Positions 52,782 to 61,740 are shown, counted from the stretch's first letter. The stretch is 64,000 nt of DNA from Thermanaerosceptrum fracticalcis (GCF_000746025.2 NZ_CP045798.1:2897501-2961500); one strand, 5' to 3'. Translations and numbers: made by a program. The notes: a model not told the origin generated them from the sequence alone.

Positions 52782-52850
52782 GTCAGGGAAACCGAAATGC
52801 TTAGCCCTTTTTGTGGTTAAGCTTTGGCTTTCCTGGCTTTTGTTTGCTTT
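52782..52850 (+). terminator. Terminator after rplQ
   Basis: A long imperfect stem joins CAGGGAAACCGAAATGCTTA (52783-52802) with the sequence ending TTTCCTGG (52828-52835), followed by CTTTTGTTTGCTTTG. It ends the ribosomal protein super-cluster. Confidence 0.65.
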
Positions 52851-52900
52851 GTCATAAAGACGGGGCAGGCAAAAGTCTAAGTGGAGGAGAGTTAGGCAGA

Positions 52901-53737
52901 GTGGTGAAAGAAATGATCGTCATTGAGAATTTAGTTCATAAATACCGGACACCCCAAAGTGGGGAGTTTGCCGCCTTAAAAGGGGTAAGCTTGCAAATTG
53001 CCAAAGGTGAATTCGTGGTGATTATTGGCCACAATGGTTCAGGCAAATCCACTTTGGCCAAACATTTAAACGCCCTGCTTTTACCCCATAGCGGGAGGGT
53101 CCTGGTGAATGGCATTGATACCCGGGAAAAAGAAAAGCTGTGGGAGATCAGACAGCAGGTGGGCATGGTTTTTCAGAATCCCGATAACCAGTTGATCGCC
53201 ACCACGGTGGAAGAAGATGTGGCCTTTGGCCCGGAGAACTTAGGGATCCCTCCTGCCGAAATTCGCAGGCGTGTGGATGAAGCCATGAATAGTGTGGGAA
53301 TGAGTCAATATAAGACCAAAGCACCTCATCTGCTCTCAGGTGGACAGAAACAGCGGGTAGCTATAGCCGGTATCGTGGCCATGCGTCCCCAGGTCCTCGT
53401 ACTGGATGAACCTACGGCCATGCTGGATCCTGTTGGCCGGGCGGAGGTAATGGAAACTGTTTTTCGTCTCAACCGGGAAGAGGGTCTTACCGTAGTACAC
53501 ATTACCCATTTTATGGAGGAAGCCGCCCACGCTCACCGGGTTGTCGTTATGGAAGAGGGCCAGATCGTCATGGAAGGGAGTCCAAGGGAAATCTTCGCCC
53601 AGGTGGACAGACTAAAAGAACTGCGCCTGGATGTTCCCCCTATGACTGAACTCAGCGCAACATTAAGGAAAGAAGGGGTTAAAATATCTCCGGATATTTT
53701 AACTGTTGAGGAAATGGTGGTGGCCTTATGTCCATAA
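52901..53737 (+). CDS. ecfA1: Energy-coupling factor transporter ATPase, EcfA1/CbiO type
   Basis: This ABC ATPase powers group II ECF vitamin/metal importers. The 278-residue protein has Walker [11 protein letters not shown]-loop [11 protein letters not shown], signature [13 protein letters not shown] and Walker [15 protein letters not shown] take GTG 52901, placed after GGAGGAGAG; ATG 52913 is the alternative. The frame is open to 52811 without a ribosome-binding site. It overlaps ecfA2 by 10 bases. The vitamin is set by S components outside this window. Confidence 0.94.
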   Translation: MVKEMIVIENLVHKYRTPQSGEFAALKGVSLQIAKGEFVVIIGHNGSGKSTLAKHLNALLLPHSGRVLVNGIDTREKEKLWEIRQQVGMVFQNPDNQLIATTVEEDVAFGPENLGIPPAEIRRRVDEAMNSVGMSQYKTKAPHLLSGGQKQRVAIAGIVAMRPQVLVLDEPTAMLDPVGRAEVMETVFRLNREEGLTVVHITHFMEEAAHAHRVVVMEEGQIVMEGSPREIFAQVDRLKELRLDVPPMTELSATLRKEGVKISPDILTVEEMVVALCP

Positions 53738-54594
53738 CCCTCCATGAGGTATACCATACCTACCAGCCTAACACTCCTTTTGAATACCATGCCCTGAGAA
53801 ATATTTCTTTAGAAATAAAAGAAGGGGAATTTGTCGGGATTATCGGACATACGGGTTCGGGTAAATCCACCCTTGTCCAGCACTTTAACGGTCTACTAAA
53901 GGCTACCCAGGGTCGAGTTTTAATAGATGGTGTGGATATTAGCGGCAAAGAGGTAAAACTCAAAGAAATTCGTCAAAAAGTAGGCCTGGTTTTTCAATAT
54001 CCGGAACATCAACTTTTCGAAGAAACTGTAGCGGCTGACATTGCTTTTGGTCCCAAGAATTTAGGTTTATCACCTGATAAGATTGTCAAAAGAGTAAAGA
54101 AGGCCATGGCCATGGTCAAACTTGATTATGAACGCTACAAGGACAGTTCACCCTTTGTTTTAAGCGGCGGGGAAAAAAGAAGGGTAGCCATCGCCGGTGT
54201 ACTGGCCATGGAACCCAAATACCTGGTTTTGGATGAGCCCACGGCAGGCCTGGATCCCAAAGGAAGGGACGAAATTCTGGCCCAGATTGCGGATTTGCAC
54301 CGGGAAGCCGGGCTAACCGTTGTGCTGGTTTCCCATAGTATGGATGATGTAGCCCGCCTGGCCAGCCGGCTTATTGTCATGCACCAGGGGGAAGTTGTCT
54401 ATAATAATCACCCGCGCCAGGTTTTCAGCGAAAATAACCGGCTTAAAAAGATTGGCTTAGATATACCGACGGTAACAAAACTGATGATAGCCTTAAAGGA
54501 AAAGGGCTGGCCGGTACGAACAGACATACTGACGATTGAGGAAGCCAAAGGGGAAATTCTTAAAGCGGTTAAGGGGGGGAAGCCTCATGCTTAA
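53728..54594 (+). CDS. ecfA2: Energy-coupling factor transporter ATPase, EcfA2/CbiO type
   Basis: The 288-residue partner ATPase has Walker [21 protein letters not shown] at the Q-loop, signature [13 protein letters not shown] and Walker [13 protein letters not shown]. It forms a heterodimer with EcfA1. Start ATG 53728 lies within the end of ecfA1, and its end overlaps ecfT by 8 bases, so the three are translated together. Confidence 0.95.
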   Translation: MSITLHEVYHTYQPNTPFEYHALRNISLEIKEGEFVGIIGHTGSGKSTLVQHFNGLLKATQGRVLIDGVDISGKEVKLKEIRQKVGLVFQYPEHQLFEETVAADIAFGPKNLGLSPDKIVKRVKKAMAMVKLDYERYKDSSPFVLSGGEKRRVAIAGVLAMEPKYLVLDEPTAGLDPKGRDEILAQIADLHREAGLTVVLVSHSMDDVARLASRLIVMHQGEVVYNNHPRQVFSENNRLKKIGLDIPTVTKLMIALKEKGWPVRTDILTIEEAKGEILKAVKGGKPHA

Positions 54595-55381
54595 AGACAT
54601 TACCATCGGTCAATATATACCGGGTAATTCCGCAATTCATCAATTAGACCCCCGGACTAAGATTATTACCCTTGTTCTCTATATGGTCGGTCTTTTTCTC
54701 GTTAACAATGTTACGGGATATGCTGTAGTTACAGGTTTTACCGCCCTTGTGATTTTACTTTCCGGCATCTCCCTGAAAATTATTTTGAAAGGATTAAAAC
54801 CCCTTCTCTTTATTATAGTCTTAACCCTGGGCTTACACCTTTTTATGACTTCCGGAGAGATAATCTGGCAGTGGGGATTTTTGAAGATTACTTCCCAGGG
54901 GCTGCGCCAGGGTATTTTTATGGCACTGCGTCTTATTTTCCTTGTTACCATCACCTCTCTTTTAACCTTGACTACAACGCCCATTGCCCTTACGGACGGG
55001 ATAGAGAAGGTATTAAAAGCATTGTTTATTCCGGCGGCCCACGAATTGGCCATGATGATGACTATTGCGCTCCGTTTTATTCCTACACTCATTGAGGAGA
55101 CGGAAAAAATTATGAAAGCCCAGATGGCCAGGGGGGCGGATTTTGATACCGGGGGGTTATTAGCGAGGGCAAAGAGTTTAATTCCTCTTCTTGTTCCCCT
55201 GTTCTTAAGCTCTTTCCGGAGAGCCGATGAACTGGCCATGGCTATGGAAGCCAGGTGTTACCGGGGCGGCGAAAACCGGACACGTCTTAAACAACTATTG
55301 ATGGGAACCAGGGATTATTTTGCTTTCGGGATAACCGGGCTCTTTTTAGCTATCACTATTGTAACCAGGTATATGGTGTAG
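54587..55381 (+). CDS. ecfT: Energy-coupling factor transporter transmembrane protein EcfT
   Basis: The 264-residue scaffold has five to six membrane spans and the cytosolic coupling helices with the ARxYRG-type motif ([10 protein letters not shown] near residue 226) that seat on the ATPases. It joins the ATPases to interchangeable S components. ATG 54587 follows GGGGGG; the frame opens earlier at 54536 without support. Confidence 0.94.
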   Translation: MLKDITIGQYIPGNSAIHQLDPRTKIITLVLYMVGLFLVNNVTGYAVVTGFTALVILLSGISLKIILKGLKPLLFIIVLTLGLHLFMTSGEIIWQWGFLKITSQGLRQGIFMALRLIFLVTITSLLTLTTTPIALTDGIEKVLKALFIPAAHELAMMMTIALRFIPTLIEETEKIMKAQMARGADFDTGGLLARAKSLIPLLVPLFLSSFRRADELAMAMEARCYRGGENRTRLKQLLMGTRDYFAFGITGLFLAITIVTRYMV

Positions 55382-55385
55382 ACTT

Positions 55386-56138
55386 ATGCGGAATATCAAG
55401 CTGGTTTTGGCTTATGACGGTACCAACTATCATGGTTTTCAGAAGCAAAACAATACCAGGCTCAAGACCATCCAGGGAACTTTGGAGGATGCTCTCCGGG
55501 TGCTGACCAAAGAAGAGGTAAAGGTTATAGGCTCAGGGAGGACCGATGCCGGTGTCCATGCCCAGGGCCAGGTTGTGAATTTCCTGAGTCATACTACCAT
55601 TCCTCCGGAAAGGTTTCCCCTGGCGCTGAACTCCGTTCTCCCCTCCGATATTGTGGTTTGGGAAGCGGAAGACGTACCCCAAGAGTTTCACGCCCGCTTT
55701 GATGCCGTGAAAAAAACCTATCGCTATACAATTTATAACGACAGGCATCTTTCCCCCTTTTGGCGCTATTTCGCCTATCATGTGCCGGTACCCCTGGATA
55801 TAGAGCGAATGTCCGTTGCTGCCCGGGAATTTCAAGGAACCCATGATTTTAGAGGTTTTTGTGCCAAAGACACGGCTGTAAAGGATTTTGTCAGGACCAT
55901 CTATACCTGCCAGGTGGAAAAAGAGGGGCCTCTGGTCACTATTACTGTCACAGGTGATGGTTTCCTATATAATATGGTAAGAATCATGACAGGAACACTC
56001 ATTGAGGTTGGGCTCGGCAAACGCCGGCCGGAAGAAATACCCGGTCTCCTTGCCGCCAAAGAGCGTAAGCTGGCCGGTGCAACGGTACCACCCCAGGGCT
56101 TATGTCTCTGGTCAGTGGAGTATAAAAATGGGAACTGA
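55386..56138 (+). CDS. truA: tRNA pseudouridine synthase A
   Basis: TruA modifies uridines 38-40 of tRNA anticodon stems. The 250-residue protein has the catalytic Asp in GSGRTDAGVHAQGQ near residue 52 and the C-terminal GFLYNMVRIMTGTLIEVG. ATG 55386 is four bases after ecfT. Position between ecfT and rplM is conserved in Firmicutes. Confidence 0.97.
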   Translation: MRNIKLVLAYDGTNYHGFQKQNNTRLKTIQGTLEDALRVLTKEEVKVIGSGRTDAGVHAQGQVVNFLSHTTIPPERFPLALNSVLPSDIVVWEAEDVPQEFHARFDAVKKTYRYTIYNDRHLSPFWRYFAYHVPVPLDIERMSVAAREFQGTHDFRGFCAKDTAVKDFVRTIYTCQVEKEGPLVTITVTGDGFLYNMVRIMTGTLIEVGLGKRRPEEIPGLLAAKERKLAGATVPPQGLCLWSVEYKNGN

Positions 56139-56183
56139 TATATTTAAGGAAGAATATAGCTGCCTGCATGTATGAAAGAAAAC

Positions 56184-56213
56184 TTGACACGGCAGGGCCC
56201 GTTGTATTAGAAT
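56184..56213 (+). promoter_or_regulatory. Promoter of rplM-rpsI
   Basis: TTGACA (56184-56189) and TAGAAT (56208-56213), 18 bp apart, leaving a leader of about 80 bases. Confidence 0.75.
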
Positions 56214-56302
56214 GATTTCATGAGCATTTTTGCGTATTTTTGATTCCACTAGCCCCGGGATCAATGATATATAGCCAATTAGATTTTTAGGAGGGAACAG
56301 AA

Positions 56303-56737
56303 TTGCGTACCTTCATGGCGAAGGCCCAGGATATTAAAAGAAAATGGTACATCATCGATGCTGCCGATAAGACCCTTGGTCGCCTGGCATCAGAAGCTGC
56401 CGCTATTTTACGTGGTAAACATAAACCCACCTTTACACCCCATGTGGATACCGGTGACCATGTGATTATTATTAATGCCGAAAAAGTACAGCTTACCGGT
56501 AAAAAACTGCACCAAAAACAATTAATCAGGCATTCCCGTTTCCCCGGTGGTCTGAAAACCATCGACTATGCTACACTTTTACAGACAAGACCTGAACTGG
56601 CCGTAGAGGCAGCCATTAAGGGAATGCTGCCCCATAACCGTTTAGGCGCTGCCATGTACCGGAAACTTAAAGTATACAGAGGACCACAACATCCCCATGA
56701 AGCTCAAAAACCCGAAGTTTGGGAATTACGGGGTTAA
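56303..56737 (+). CDS. rplM: Ribosomal protein L13
   Basis: The 144-residue protein starts [19 protein letters not shown], matching the usual N-terminus. TTG 56303 is well spaced from AGGAGGG (56289-56295). It is an early 50S assembly protein and is paired with rpsI. Confidence 0.97.
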   Translation: MRTFMAKAQDIKRKWYIIDAADKTLGRLASEAAAILRGKHKPTFTPHVDTGDHVIIINAEKVQLTGKKLHQKQLIRHSRFPGGLKTIDYATLLQTRPELAVEAAIKGMLPHNRLGAAMYRKLKVYRGPQHPHEAQKPEVWELRG

Positions 56738-56756
56738 GGGAAGGGAGGAATAAATA

Positions 56757-57149
56757 GTGGCACAAGTACAATATGCCGGAACTGGACGACGTAAAACTTC
56801 TGTAGCTCGTGTACGTATTGTACCTGGTGAAGGTAAAGTCGTTATCAATAACAGACCTTTAACCGAATATTTCGGTAAGAAGACTTTAGAGATGATCGTT
56901 AAGCAGCCTTTAGTACTTACGAATACTGAAGGACGTTTTGATGTGCTGGCTAAAGTCATGGGCGGCGGTATCACTGGTCAAGCCGGTGCTGTACGTTTAG
57001 GTATTGCCCGTGCCCTTTTAAAGGCAGATGCAGGCTTAAGACCATTATTAAAGCGTGCTGGTTTCTTAACCCGTGACCCGCGCATGAAGGAGCGTAAGAA
57101 GTACGGCTTAAAAGGCGCTCGTCGTGCACCTCAATTCTCCAAGCGTTAA
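56757..57149 (+). CDS. rpsI: Ribosomal protein S9
   Basis: The 130-residue protein starts [19 protein letters not shown] and ends with a basic [16 protein letters not shown] tail that touches P-site tRNA. GTG 56757 follows GGGAGG. It closes the two-gene unit, followed by a strong terminator. Confidence 0.98.
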   Translation: MAQVQYAGTGRRKTSVARVRIVPGEGKVVINNRPLTEYFGKKTLEMIVKQPLVLTNTEGRFDVLAKVMGGGITGQAGAVRLGIARALLKADAGLRPLLKRAGFLTRDPRMKERKKYGLKGARRAPQFSKR

Positions 57150-57154
57150 TTATA

Positions 57155-57186
57155 AAAAAACACTCCCGTACGGGAGTGTTTTTTTT
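57155..57186 (+). terminator. Terminator of rplM-rpsI
   Basis: AAAACACTCCCG pairs with CGGGAGTGTTTT around TA and is followed by more T residues; the A-run upstream makes it bidirectional. Confidence 0.95.
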
Positions 57187-57405
57187 ACGACCTCCGCTAT
57201 CTGACATCTAACGCTAGTAACCAGTGACCAGTGAACCCCAGATCGTTAACCGTGATGACGTGAACCGTGAACCGTATTATAGTCGCACCCTGTGGCCTTA
57301 ATCACGGTTAACTGTTAACGGTTAAAGTGGTACGAATAAAGTACTGCAAACTACCAACTATCAACTATCAACTATCAACTATCAACTAACAACTAACTGT
57401 CATAC
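57187..57405 (+). repeat. Intergenic heptad-repeat element, rpsI-cwlD
   Basis: Clear 7-bp periodicity: AGTAACC/AGTGACC (57213-57232), GTGAACC (57257-57275), and the cleanest array at 57351-57399, made of CTACCAA, four CTATCAA, CTAACAA and CTAACTG. GTTAACCGTGA near 57245 is mirrored by TCACGGTTAAC near 57302. No gene is present between here and cwlD. Confidence 0.75.
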
Positions 57406-57460
57406 CCCGACCACTCCCTTAATATCATGGTAAAAGAACCTGGATAAAGGGGAGTAGGGA

Positions 57461-58222
57461 ATGAGAATTATAGAGATCAAGAAACGCTATATTGTATGGG
57501 CTTTGTTAGTTGTTTTTGTTGCGGGCAGCCTTTTTAGGTTTGAACACTGGAGAAAGAGCCAGGAGGCTCAGGCTATCAGAGCCATGTCTTGGGTTGTGGC
57601 CAGCCGGGTAATCATTGTTGATCCCGGTCATGGAGGAGAAGACCCGGGTAAAGTGAGTCCCTCCGGGGTCTACGAAAAAGATATTAACTTAGCGGTAGCC
57701 AAAAAGCTTTTTACCATCCTCTCTCAAGGGGGCGCCACAGTGATTATGACCCGGGATAAAGATGCGGCTTTAAGCAACGGTCAGGATACTGTGCGCCAGA
57801 GAAAGAGAGCTGATCTTATCTCAAGGGTGGAATTAGCGGAAAAAGCCAATGCCGATATGTATATAGCCCTTCACTGTAATTCCTTTCCCTCGGGGCGCTG
57901 GTACGGGGCCCAGACTTTTTACAGTCCTTCTGTACCGGGCAGCAAGGAACTGGCTACCTTTATCCAGGAGGAACTGGTAGCTTTCCTAGGGAATACCACG
58001 CGTAAGCCTAAAGCCGACTCCTCTTCCCTCATCTTTAAAACAGCCAGGTTACCCATTGTCAATGTGGAGATGGGTTTCCTCTCCAATAAAGAGGAGGAGA
58101 AACTCTTACAGGACCCTGCATACCAGGATAAAATCGCCTGGTCCATATACGCCGGAGTAGTACGGTATTTGATGGAATACGGGGAACAATATAAACCGAC
58201 GATGGAGTACATAGAGAAATGA
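57461..58222 (+). CDS. cwlD: N-acetylmuramoyl-L-alanine amidase CwlD
   Basis: CwlD removes the stem peptide from muramic acid, allowing muramic-delta-lactam formation in the spore cortex. The 253-residue protein has an N-terminal membrane anchor (residues 11-26) and an Amidase_3 fold with zinc ligands in VDPGHGGEDPG and ALHCNSF and the catalytic Glu in VEMGFLSN. ATG 57461 follows AAGGGGAG. Presence supports an endospore-forming host. It has its own terminator. Confidence 0.93.
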   Translation: MRIIEIKKRYIVWALLVVFVAGSLFRFEHWRKSQEAQAIRAMSWVVASRVIIVDPGHGGEDPGKVSPSGVYEKDINLAVAKKLFTILSQGGATVIMTRDKDAALSNGQDTVRQRKRADLISRVELAEKANADMYIALHCNSFPSGRWYGAQTFYSPSVPGSKELATFIQEELVAFLGNTTRKPKADSSSLIFKTARLPIVNVEMGFLSNKEEEKLLQDPAYQDKIAWSIYAGVVRYLMEYGEQYKPTMEYIEK

Positions 58223-58256
58223 AATAACAGCCAAAAGGCTGTTTATTTCATTTTTA
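58221..58256 (+). terminator. Terminator of cwlD
   Basis: GAAATAACAGCC pairs with GGCTGTTTATTTC around AAAA and is followed by ATTTTT. Confidence 0.85.
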
Positions 58257-58303
58257 AAAAAATTTTATTATGGTTAATAAATATAACATGAGGGGAATGA
58301 GGA

Positions 58304-59560
58304 TTGGTGATAACAGCAAATAGCTACCCAATTGTCAACGGGACCTTTATTCAAGCAGACATGACTTTAAGCTGGGACAGGAAAACGTGGGAGAGTGAAT
58401 TTCATTATCTCCATGAAGTAGGAATGCGATACCTTGTCCTGATGGGCATAACAAGTACCGCGGGGAATGTGACGAAAACCATTTATCCTTCTAAAATAAC
58501 GGGTTTTCAGAAAACAGGACAAGTGGATGCTCTGGATTTATGTCTAAGTAGTGCCGAAGCGGCAGGTTTTAAAGTTTTTCTGGGGATTAACTTTAATCAA
58601 GAATGGTGGAAGAAAGGAGCCAGGGACCCCCAATGGCTTTATCGGCAAATGGACAGGGGTAATTTAATTGCGGATGAACTGTATGAATTGTATCATCATA
58701 AATATTCTGGGGCTTTTCATGGTTGGTACTGGGAGTATGAGGTAGACAATCTTAATTTCAAAACTGAAAAAGAATTAGCGGTTTTAGCCAAGGCCCTTAA
58801 TATAACCCTCTTACACTTAAAAGAAGATAAAGAAAAGCTGCCCCTGTTGTTATCTCCTTTTATGAACAAGCGTTACTCCACTCCCGAAGAATATGGGGAG
58901 AACTGGGCCTTCGTTTTTAGCAATACTGAATTGGGACAAGGAGATATCTTTTGCCCTCAGGATTGTGTGGGCGGCGGGGGGTTGGAATTAGGAGACGTAA
59001 CACGCTGGTTTACAGCCCTAAAAAAGGCTGTAGATACGAAACCTGGATTGCTATTCTGGGCTAATGTGGAATCTTTTGACCATAAAAACTGGGTGAGTGC
59101 ACCTTTAAAACGTTTTATAAAGCAACTGGAGACTGTAAGCCCCCTGGTAGATAACTGTCTGACCTTTTCTTACAGTCATTACTACAGCCCTAATAATATC
59201 GATAAGGGTTTTCATGAGACTTATTTGGATTATGTAGAAAAGGGCAGCCTTGAAGGGGGGAAACCTGCTCCTCCCGGGGAGGTGAAAGCAAGAAAAGTTG
59301 GCAAGACGCAGTTTTTAATTAGCTGGGGGCCAGCCAGTGACGATTTTGGCATATGTGGTTATTTATTGTACCGTGATAAAAAATTAATCTTTTCTACCCA
59401 GGCACAGAGAAAATATGGAGGGGATCCCCAAGGGATAGTCATGAGCTATACCGATACAGCGTTTCCCTATTTAACATGGAAAAATCCCATCTATGAGGTA
59501 AGAGCTTTTGATTTCGCCGGAAATGTGTCTGACTCCGTAAAAGCTGTAAACGTTGTATAA
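58304..59560 (+). CDS. DUF4434-like glycoside-hydrolase-fold protein with C-terminal fibronectin-type domain
   Basis: The 418-residue protein begins NGTFIQADMTLSWDRKTWESE, a pattern I associate with DUF4434, a TIM-barrel family near glycoside hydrolases. The body (residues 10-315) has acidic and aromatic residues in barrel-like positions (GWYWEYEVDN, FWANVESFDH). Residues 320-415 (PGEVKARKVGKTQFLISWG, YEVRAFDFAGNVS) look like a fibronectin III domain. No signal peptide is visible, so it may be cytosolic or released on lysis. TTG 58304 is used after AGGGG. Substrate unknown. Confidence 0.7.
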   Translation: MVITANSYPIVNGTFIQADMTLSWDRKTWESEFHYLHEVGMRYLVLMGITSTAGNVTKTIYPSKITGFQKTGQVDALDLCLSSAEAAGFKVFLGINFNQEWWKKGARDPQWLYRQMDRGNLIADELYELYHHKYSGAFHGWYWEYEVDNLNFKTEKELAVLAKALNITLLHLKEDKEKLPLLLSPFMNKRYSTPEEYGENWAFVFSNTELGQGDIFCPQDCVGGGGLELGDVTRWFTALKKAVDTKPGLLFWANVESFDHKNWVSAPLKRFIKQLETVSPLVDNCLTFSYSHYYSPNNIDKGFHETYLDYVEKGSLEGGKPAPPGEVKARKVGKTQFLISWGPASDDFGICGYLLYRDKKLIFSTQAQRKYGGDPQGIVMSYTDTAFPYLTWKNPIYEVRAFDFAGNVSDSVKAVNVV

Positions 59561-59656
59561 CGGCAAATAGAAGACAATCCAGGCAGTAATTACCAGAAAT
59601 CAATGCTTCTGAGGAAAAGTAGTAAAAACTCCGGCAGGGAATACTGTAGATAAAAA

Positions 59657-60223
59657 ATGGAGCAGGCAAATATGATAAAAAAAACGCTATTCATTAATAC
59701 AGTGTTTTTGGCCGTCCAAACCCTAATCATAACAGGATTAGTATTAAGGAAGCAAACCCATTATGCTGTGGATACCGCAGTTGTCTTAGCTGCCTATTTG
59801 GCTTTTATCTATTTTGAAAAGAAAAAACAAATTCACATTGAAAATCATCTAAGAGTATTAGTGCTCTTGAGTCTTATTGGCCATAACTTAATCGGTGAAT
59901 ACTTCGGCGCTTACAAGGGGCAGTATTTTGATAAGGCTCTACACATGTTTGGTGCTTTCTCTTTTGCCCTCTTTGCTTATTCCTTCTTAAACAAGACCAT
60001 ATATCTTCCTGTTACCTCATCATTACAGGTAGTTATTTTTATTACCCTGTTAGGCATTGGTTTAGGTACTCTTTTCGAGATTCTTGAATTTGCTTTGGAT
60101 AAAATGTTCCAAGTGCAAAAGCAAAATGGTTTAACAGATACCAACTTCGACCTTATTTCTGATACCCTTGGTGCGTTATTGGCCGGTTTTTATGGTGCAC
60201 ACAGGCAAATAAAAATCAAATGA
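59657..60223 (+). CDS. Multi-pass membrane protein, possibly DUF2238-like
   Basis: The 188-residue protein has about five hydrophobic spans. Conserved-looking polar residues lie within or near membranes: HNLIGEYFGAY, FDKALHMFGAFSFA, FEILEFALDKMF and DTNFDLISDTLGALLAG. This combination resembles the DUF2238 membrane family, whose function is unknown. ATG 59657 or ATG 59672 could be the start; GGAG before the latter supports the shorter form. A hairpin (60218-60241) follows it. Confidence 0.65.
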   Translation: MEQANMIKKTLFINTVFLAVQTLIITGLVLRKQTHYAVDTAVVLAAYLAFIYFEKKKQIHIENHLRVLVLLSLIGHNLIGEYFGAYKGQYFDKALHMFGAFSFALFAYSFLNKTIYLPVTSSLQVVIFITLLGIGLGTLFEILEFALDKMFQVQKQNGLTDTNFDLISDTLGALLAGFYGAHRQIKIK

Positions 60224-60245
60224 CCCCGGGAGGGGTCATTTGTAT
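60218..60245 (+). terminator. Terminator after the DUF2238-like gene
   Basis: AAATGACCCC (60218-60227) and GGGGTCATTT (60232-60241), 10-bp stem with GGGA loop, followed by GTATT. Confidence 0.65.
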
Positions 60246-60334
60246 TATGGGGAGGAGAAAACACTGATGGATATTGGTATTAATGGTTTTACAAAGAAAA
60301 TGAGACAAAATTTGAGAATATAGCAGGAAAATCG

Positions 60335-60358
60335 ACTTTTTTGTCGAAAAATTATAAA
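60335..60358 (+). promoter_or_regulatory. Spo0A-box-like site and -10 element ahead of the agr-type locus
   Basis: TTTTGTCGAAAA contains TGTCGAA (60342-60348), the core of the Spo0A recognition sequence. TATAAA (60353-60358) lies just downstream and would be a -10. The site is therefore placed at the -35 region. Control by Spo0A is an inference from motif and host type. Confidence 0.5.
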
Positions 60359-60389
60359 TGGTAAATCTTACTATGGGAGGATACATTAC

Positions 60390-60830
60390 ATGCAGATTCC
60401 ATTTCTGTCATGGCTGTTACAGGGAGTGCCCGAATCAATTGCTATGGTTGCCTTTGTATTTGCCTTGGCAAGCCAGCCATTTACTCGTAAGATTATATTG
60501 ATTGGTCTTCTATATGGAATAAGTGCCTATATTATCCGGTTTTTGCCTTTCACACCCGGGGTACATATGGTAATATTGGTATTTATTTTAGCCTTTTTGA
60601 CAGCTAAATATGCCGATATAGAGTTTCGCAAAACTATATTATACAGTTTCCTCGCTTTTGTTTTACTTATGATTTATGAGATGTTTTTCTTCTGGTTACA
60701 CAGTAGCTTAAATATAGTATCACCGGAAAAATTAAAGAACGATGTCATGCTAAGAACAATTACTGGGCTACCACAGGTAATTATGATGTTTATCACCGCT
60801 TGGGGTATAGGAAAAATACGTGCGAAATAG
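60390..60830 (+). CDS. Small multi-pass membrane protein, sensor-domain-like
   Basis: The 146-residue protein has about five membrane spans (IPFLSWLLQGVPESIAMVAF at the start, GLPQVIMMFITAWGIG at the end) and no catalytic domain. Its sequence pattern reminds me of the membrane part of GHKL-type sensor kinases found with Agr systems, but standing alone. ATG 60390 follows GGGAGG. It lies between a Spo0A-box-like site and agrB and may be a receptor or accessory of the peptide signal; unproven. Confidence 0.6.
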   Translation: MQIPFLSWLLQGVPESIAMVAFVFALASQPFTRKIILIGLLYGISAYIIRFLPFTPGVHMVILVFILAFLTAKYADIEFRKTILYSFLAFVLLMIYEMFFFWLHSSLNIVSPEKLKNDVMLRTITGLPQVIMMFITAWGIGKIRAK

Positions 60831-60870
60831 GATTAAGTTTAATGAAAAGGCTCCGATAATATTATTTAAG

Positions 60871-60905
60871 AAAAGTATGGTATTTTACTATACTTTTTCT
60901 TTATT
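60871..60905 (+). terminator. Terminator-like hairpin between the membrane gene and agrB
   Basis: AAAAGTATGGTA (60871-60882) pairs with TACTATACTTTT (60886-60897) with one G-T pair, running into TTCTTTATTTT. Since no separate promoter is clear for agrB, it may limit rather than block read-through. Confidence 0.7.
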
Positions 60906-60967
60906 TTGGAAGGAAAATGGAAAAATATATAGAATTAAGTAACCTAAAAGAGGGAATGGAGGAAAAT

Positions 60968-61555
60968 ATGTCTTACTCAGGGTTAAGTACACGCATCAGT
61001 TCATATTTAGCTCGAGAATTAAAATACTGCGAGGAAAAAAAGAAAATTTTGGCATATGCTGTGGAAAGTATATTAATAACAGTACTGGGTTTTGCCATTA
61101 TTATGTTTATCGGTCTGTTACTAAGAGCGCCATATGAAACCTTTTTTGCAGCTGTGGCCGCTGGTACATTAAGAAAATTCAGCGGGGGAGCACACTTTTC
61201 TACACCTGCAAAATGCTTGCTTACCGGCGGTTTGGTCTACCCACTATTCGGATTGACAGTAAAAAATGTCTTACTGGATTATGTGAAAGAACCCATGTTT
61301 TTAACAGTTGTTTTAGCTGCAGCAGCTGTAAGCTTTTACATGGTTTTCAAATATGCTCCGGTGGATTCGGTGAACAAACCCATAGTCTCGCCAGAATTTC
61401 GAAAAAAATTATTTAGGGCCTCAATAATCACAGTGTTAGTGTTTTATGCAGTGGCATTTTTAAATTATCGTACAAGTTTAGGATTATCCATATTAGGGGG
61501 AATTTTTCTTCAGGCAGTTACCTTGCTGCCCCCCCTCAATGGGCAAAGGAGGTGA
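60968..61555 (+). CDS. agrB: Accessory gene regulator protein AgrB-like, peptide-processing membrane protease
   Basis: AgrB cleaves the C-terminal tail of AgrD and forms the cyclic thiolactone. The 195-residue protein has the catalytic pair in GGAHFSTPAKC, giving His76 and Cys83, nearly the positions in Staphylococcus AgrB (77 and 84), and several membrane spans. ATG 60968 follows GGAATGGAGG; the earlier ATG 60917 adds a stretch not usual for the family. agrD follows after five bases. No agrC or agrA is in the window. Confidence 0.9.
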   Translation: MSYSGLSTRISSYLARELKYCEEKKKILAYAVESILITVLGFAIIMFIGLLLRAPYETFFAAVAAGTLRKFSGGAHFSTPAKCLLTGGLVYPLFGLTVKNVLLDYVKEPMFLTVVLAAAAVSFYMVFKYAPVDSVNKPIVSPEFRKKLFRASIITVLVFYAVAFLNYRTSLGLSILGGIFLQAVTLLPPLNGQRR

Positions 61556-61560
61556 ATATC

Positions 61561-61692
61561 ATGGGTAAGATCAAAATGTTGTTGCTAACCCTTACATCCA
61601 CACTGTTATTCTTAATTGCTACTGTTAGTAGCGCTTTTGCGTGTAGCGCATGGTACCATCAGCCCGAAACTCCCAAGAGCCTCATCAAGTAG
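61561..61692 (+). CDS. agrD: Cyclic lactone autoinducer peptide precursor, AgrD-like
   Basis: A 43-residue frame: an amphipathic, hydrophobic leader (GKIKMLLLTLTSTLLFLIAT), then ACSAWYHQPETPKSLIK. Cys28 with W31 and Y32 fits a five-residue ring CSAWY, and the QPExPxSL tail is the AgrB cleavage signal typical of clostridial AgrD peptides. ATG 61561 follows AAAGGAGGTG at the end of agrB. Ring size and N-terminal trimming are inferred. Followed by a GC-rich hairpin. Confidence 0.88.
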   Translation: MGKIKMLLLTLTSTLLFLIATVSSAFACSAWYHQPETPKSLIK

Positions 61693-61697
61693 TCTAA

Positions 61698-61726
61698 GAG
61701 GTGGGTTTACTCCACCTCCTTTCATT
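61698..61726 (+). terminator. Hairpin after agrD
   Basis: GAGGTGG (61698-61704) and CCACCTC (61712-61718) with loop GTTTACT, followed by CTTTCATT; a weak T-tract. Confidence 0.6.
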
Positions 61727-61740
61727 AGGAGAGGGTTTTG

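Noticed and set aside
57351-57399. Regular short repeats that could be mistaken for a CRISPR array
   Set aside because: The units are 7 bp with no spacers, and no cas genes lie in the window. It is a heptamer tandem repeat.
60266-60322. 18-codon frame with a good GGGGAGGAG ribosome-binding site
   Set aside because: The spacing is good, but the peptide (MDIGINGFTKKMRQNLRI) has no recognisable feature. I could not tell a real microprotein from a gene remnant.
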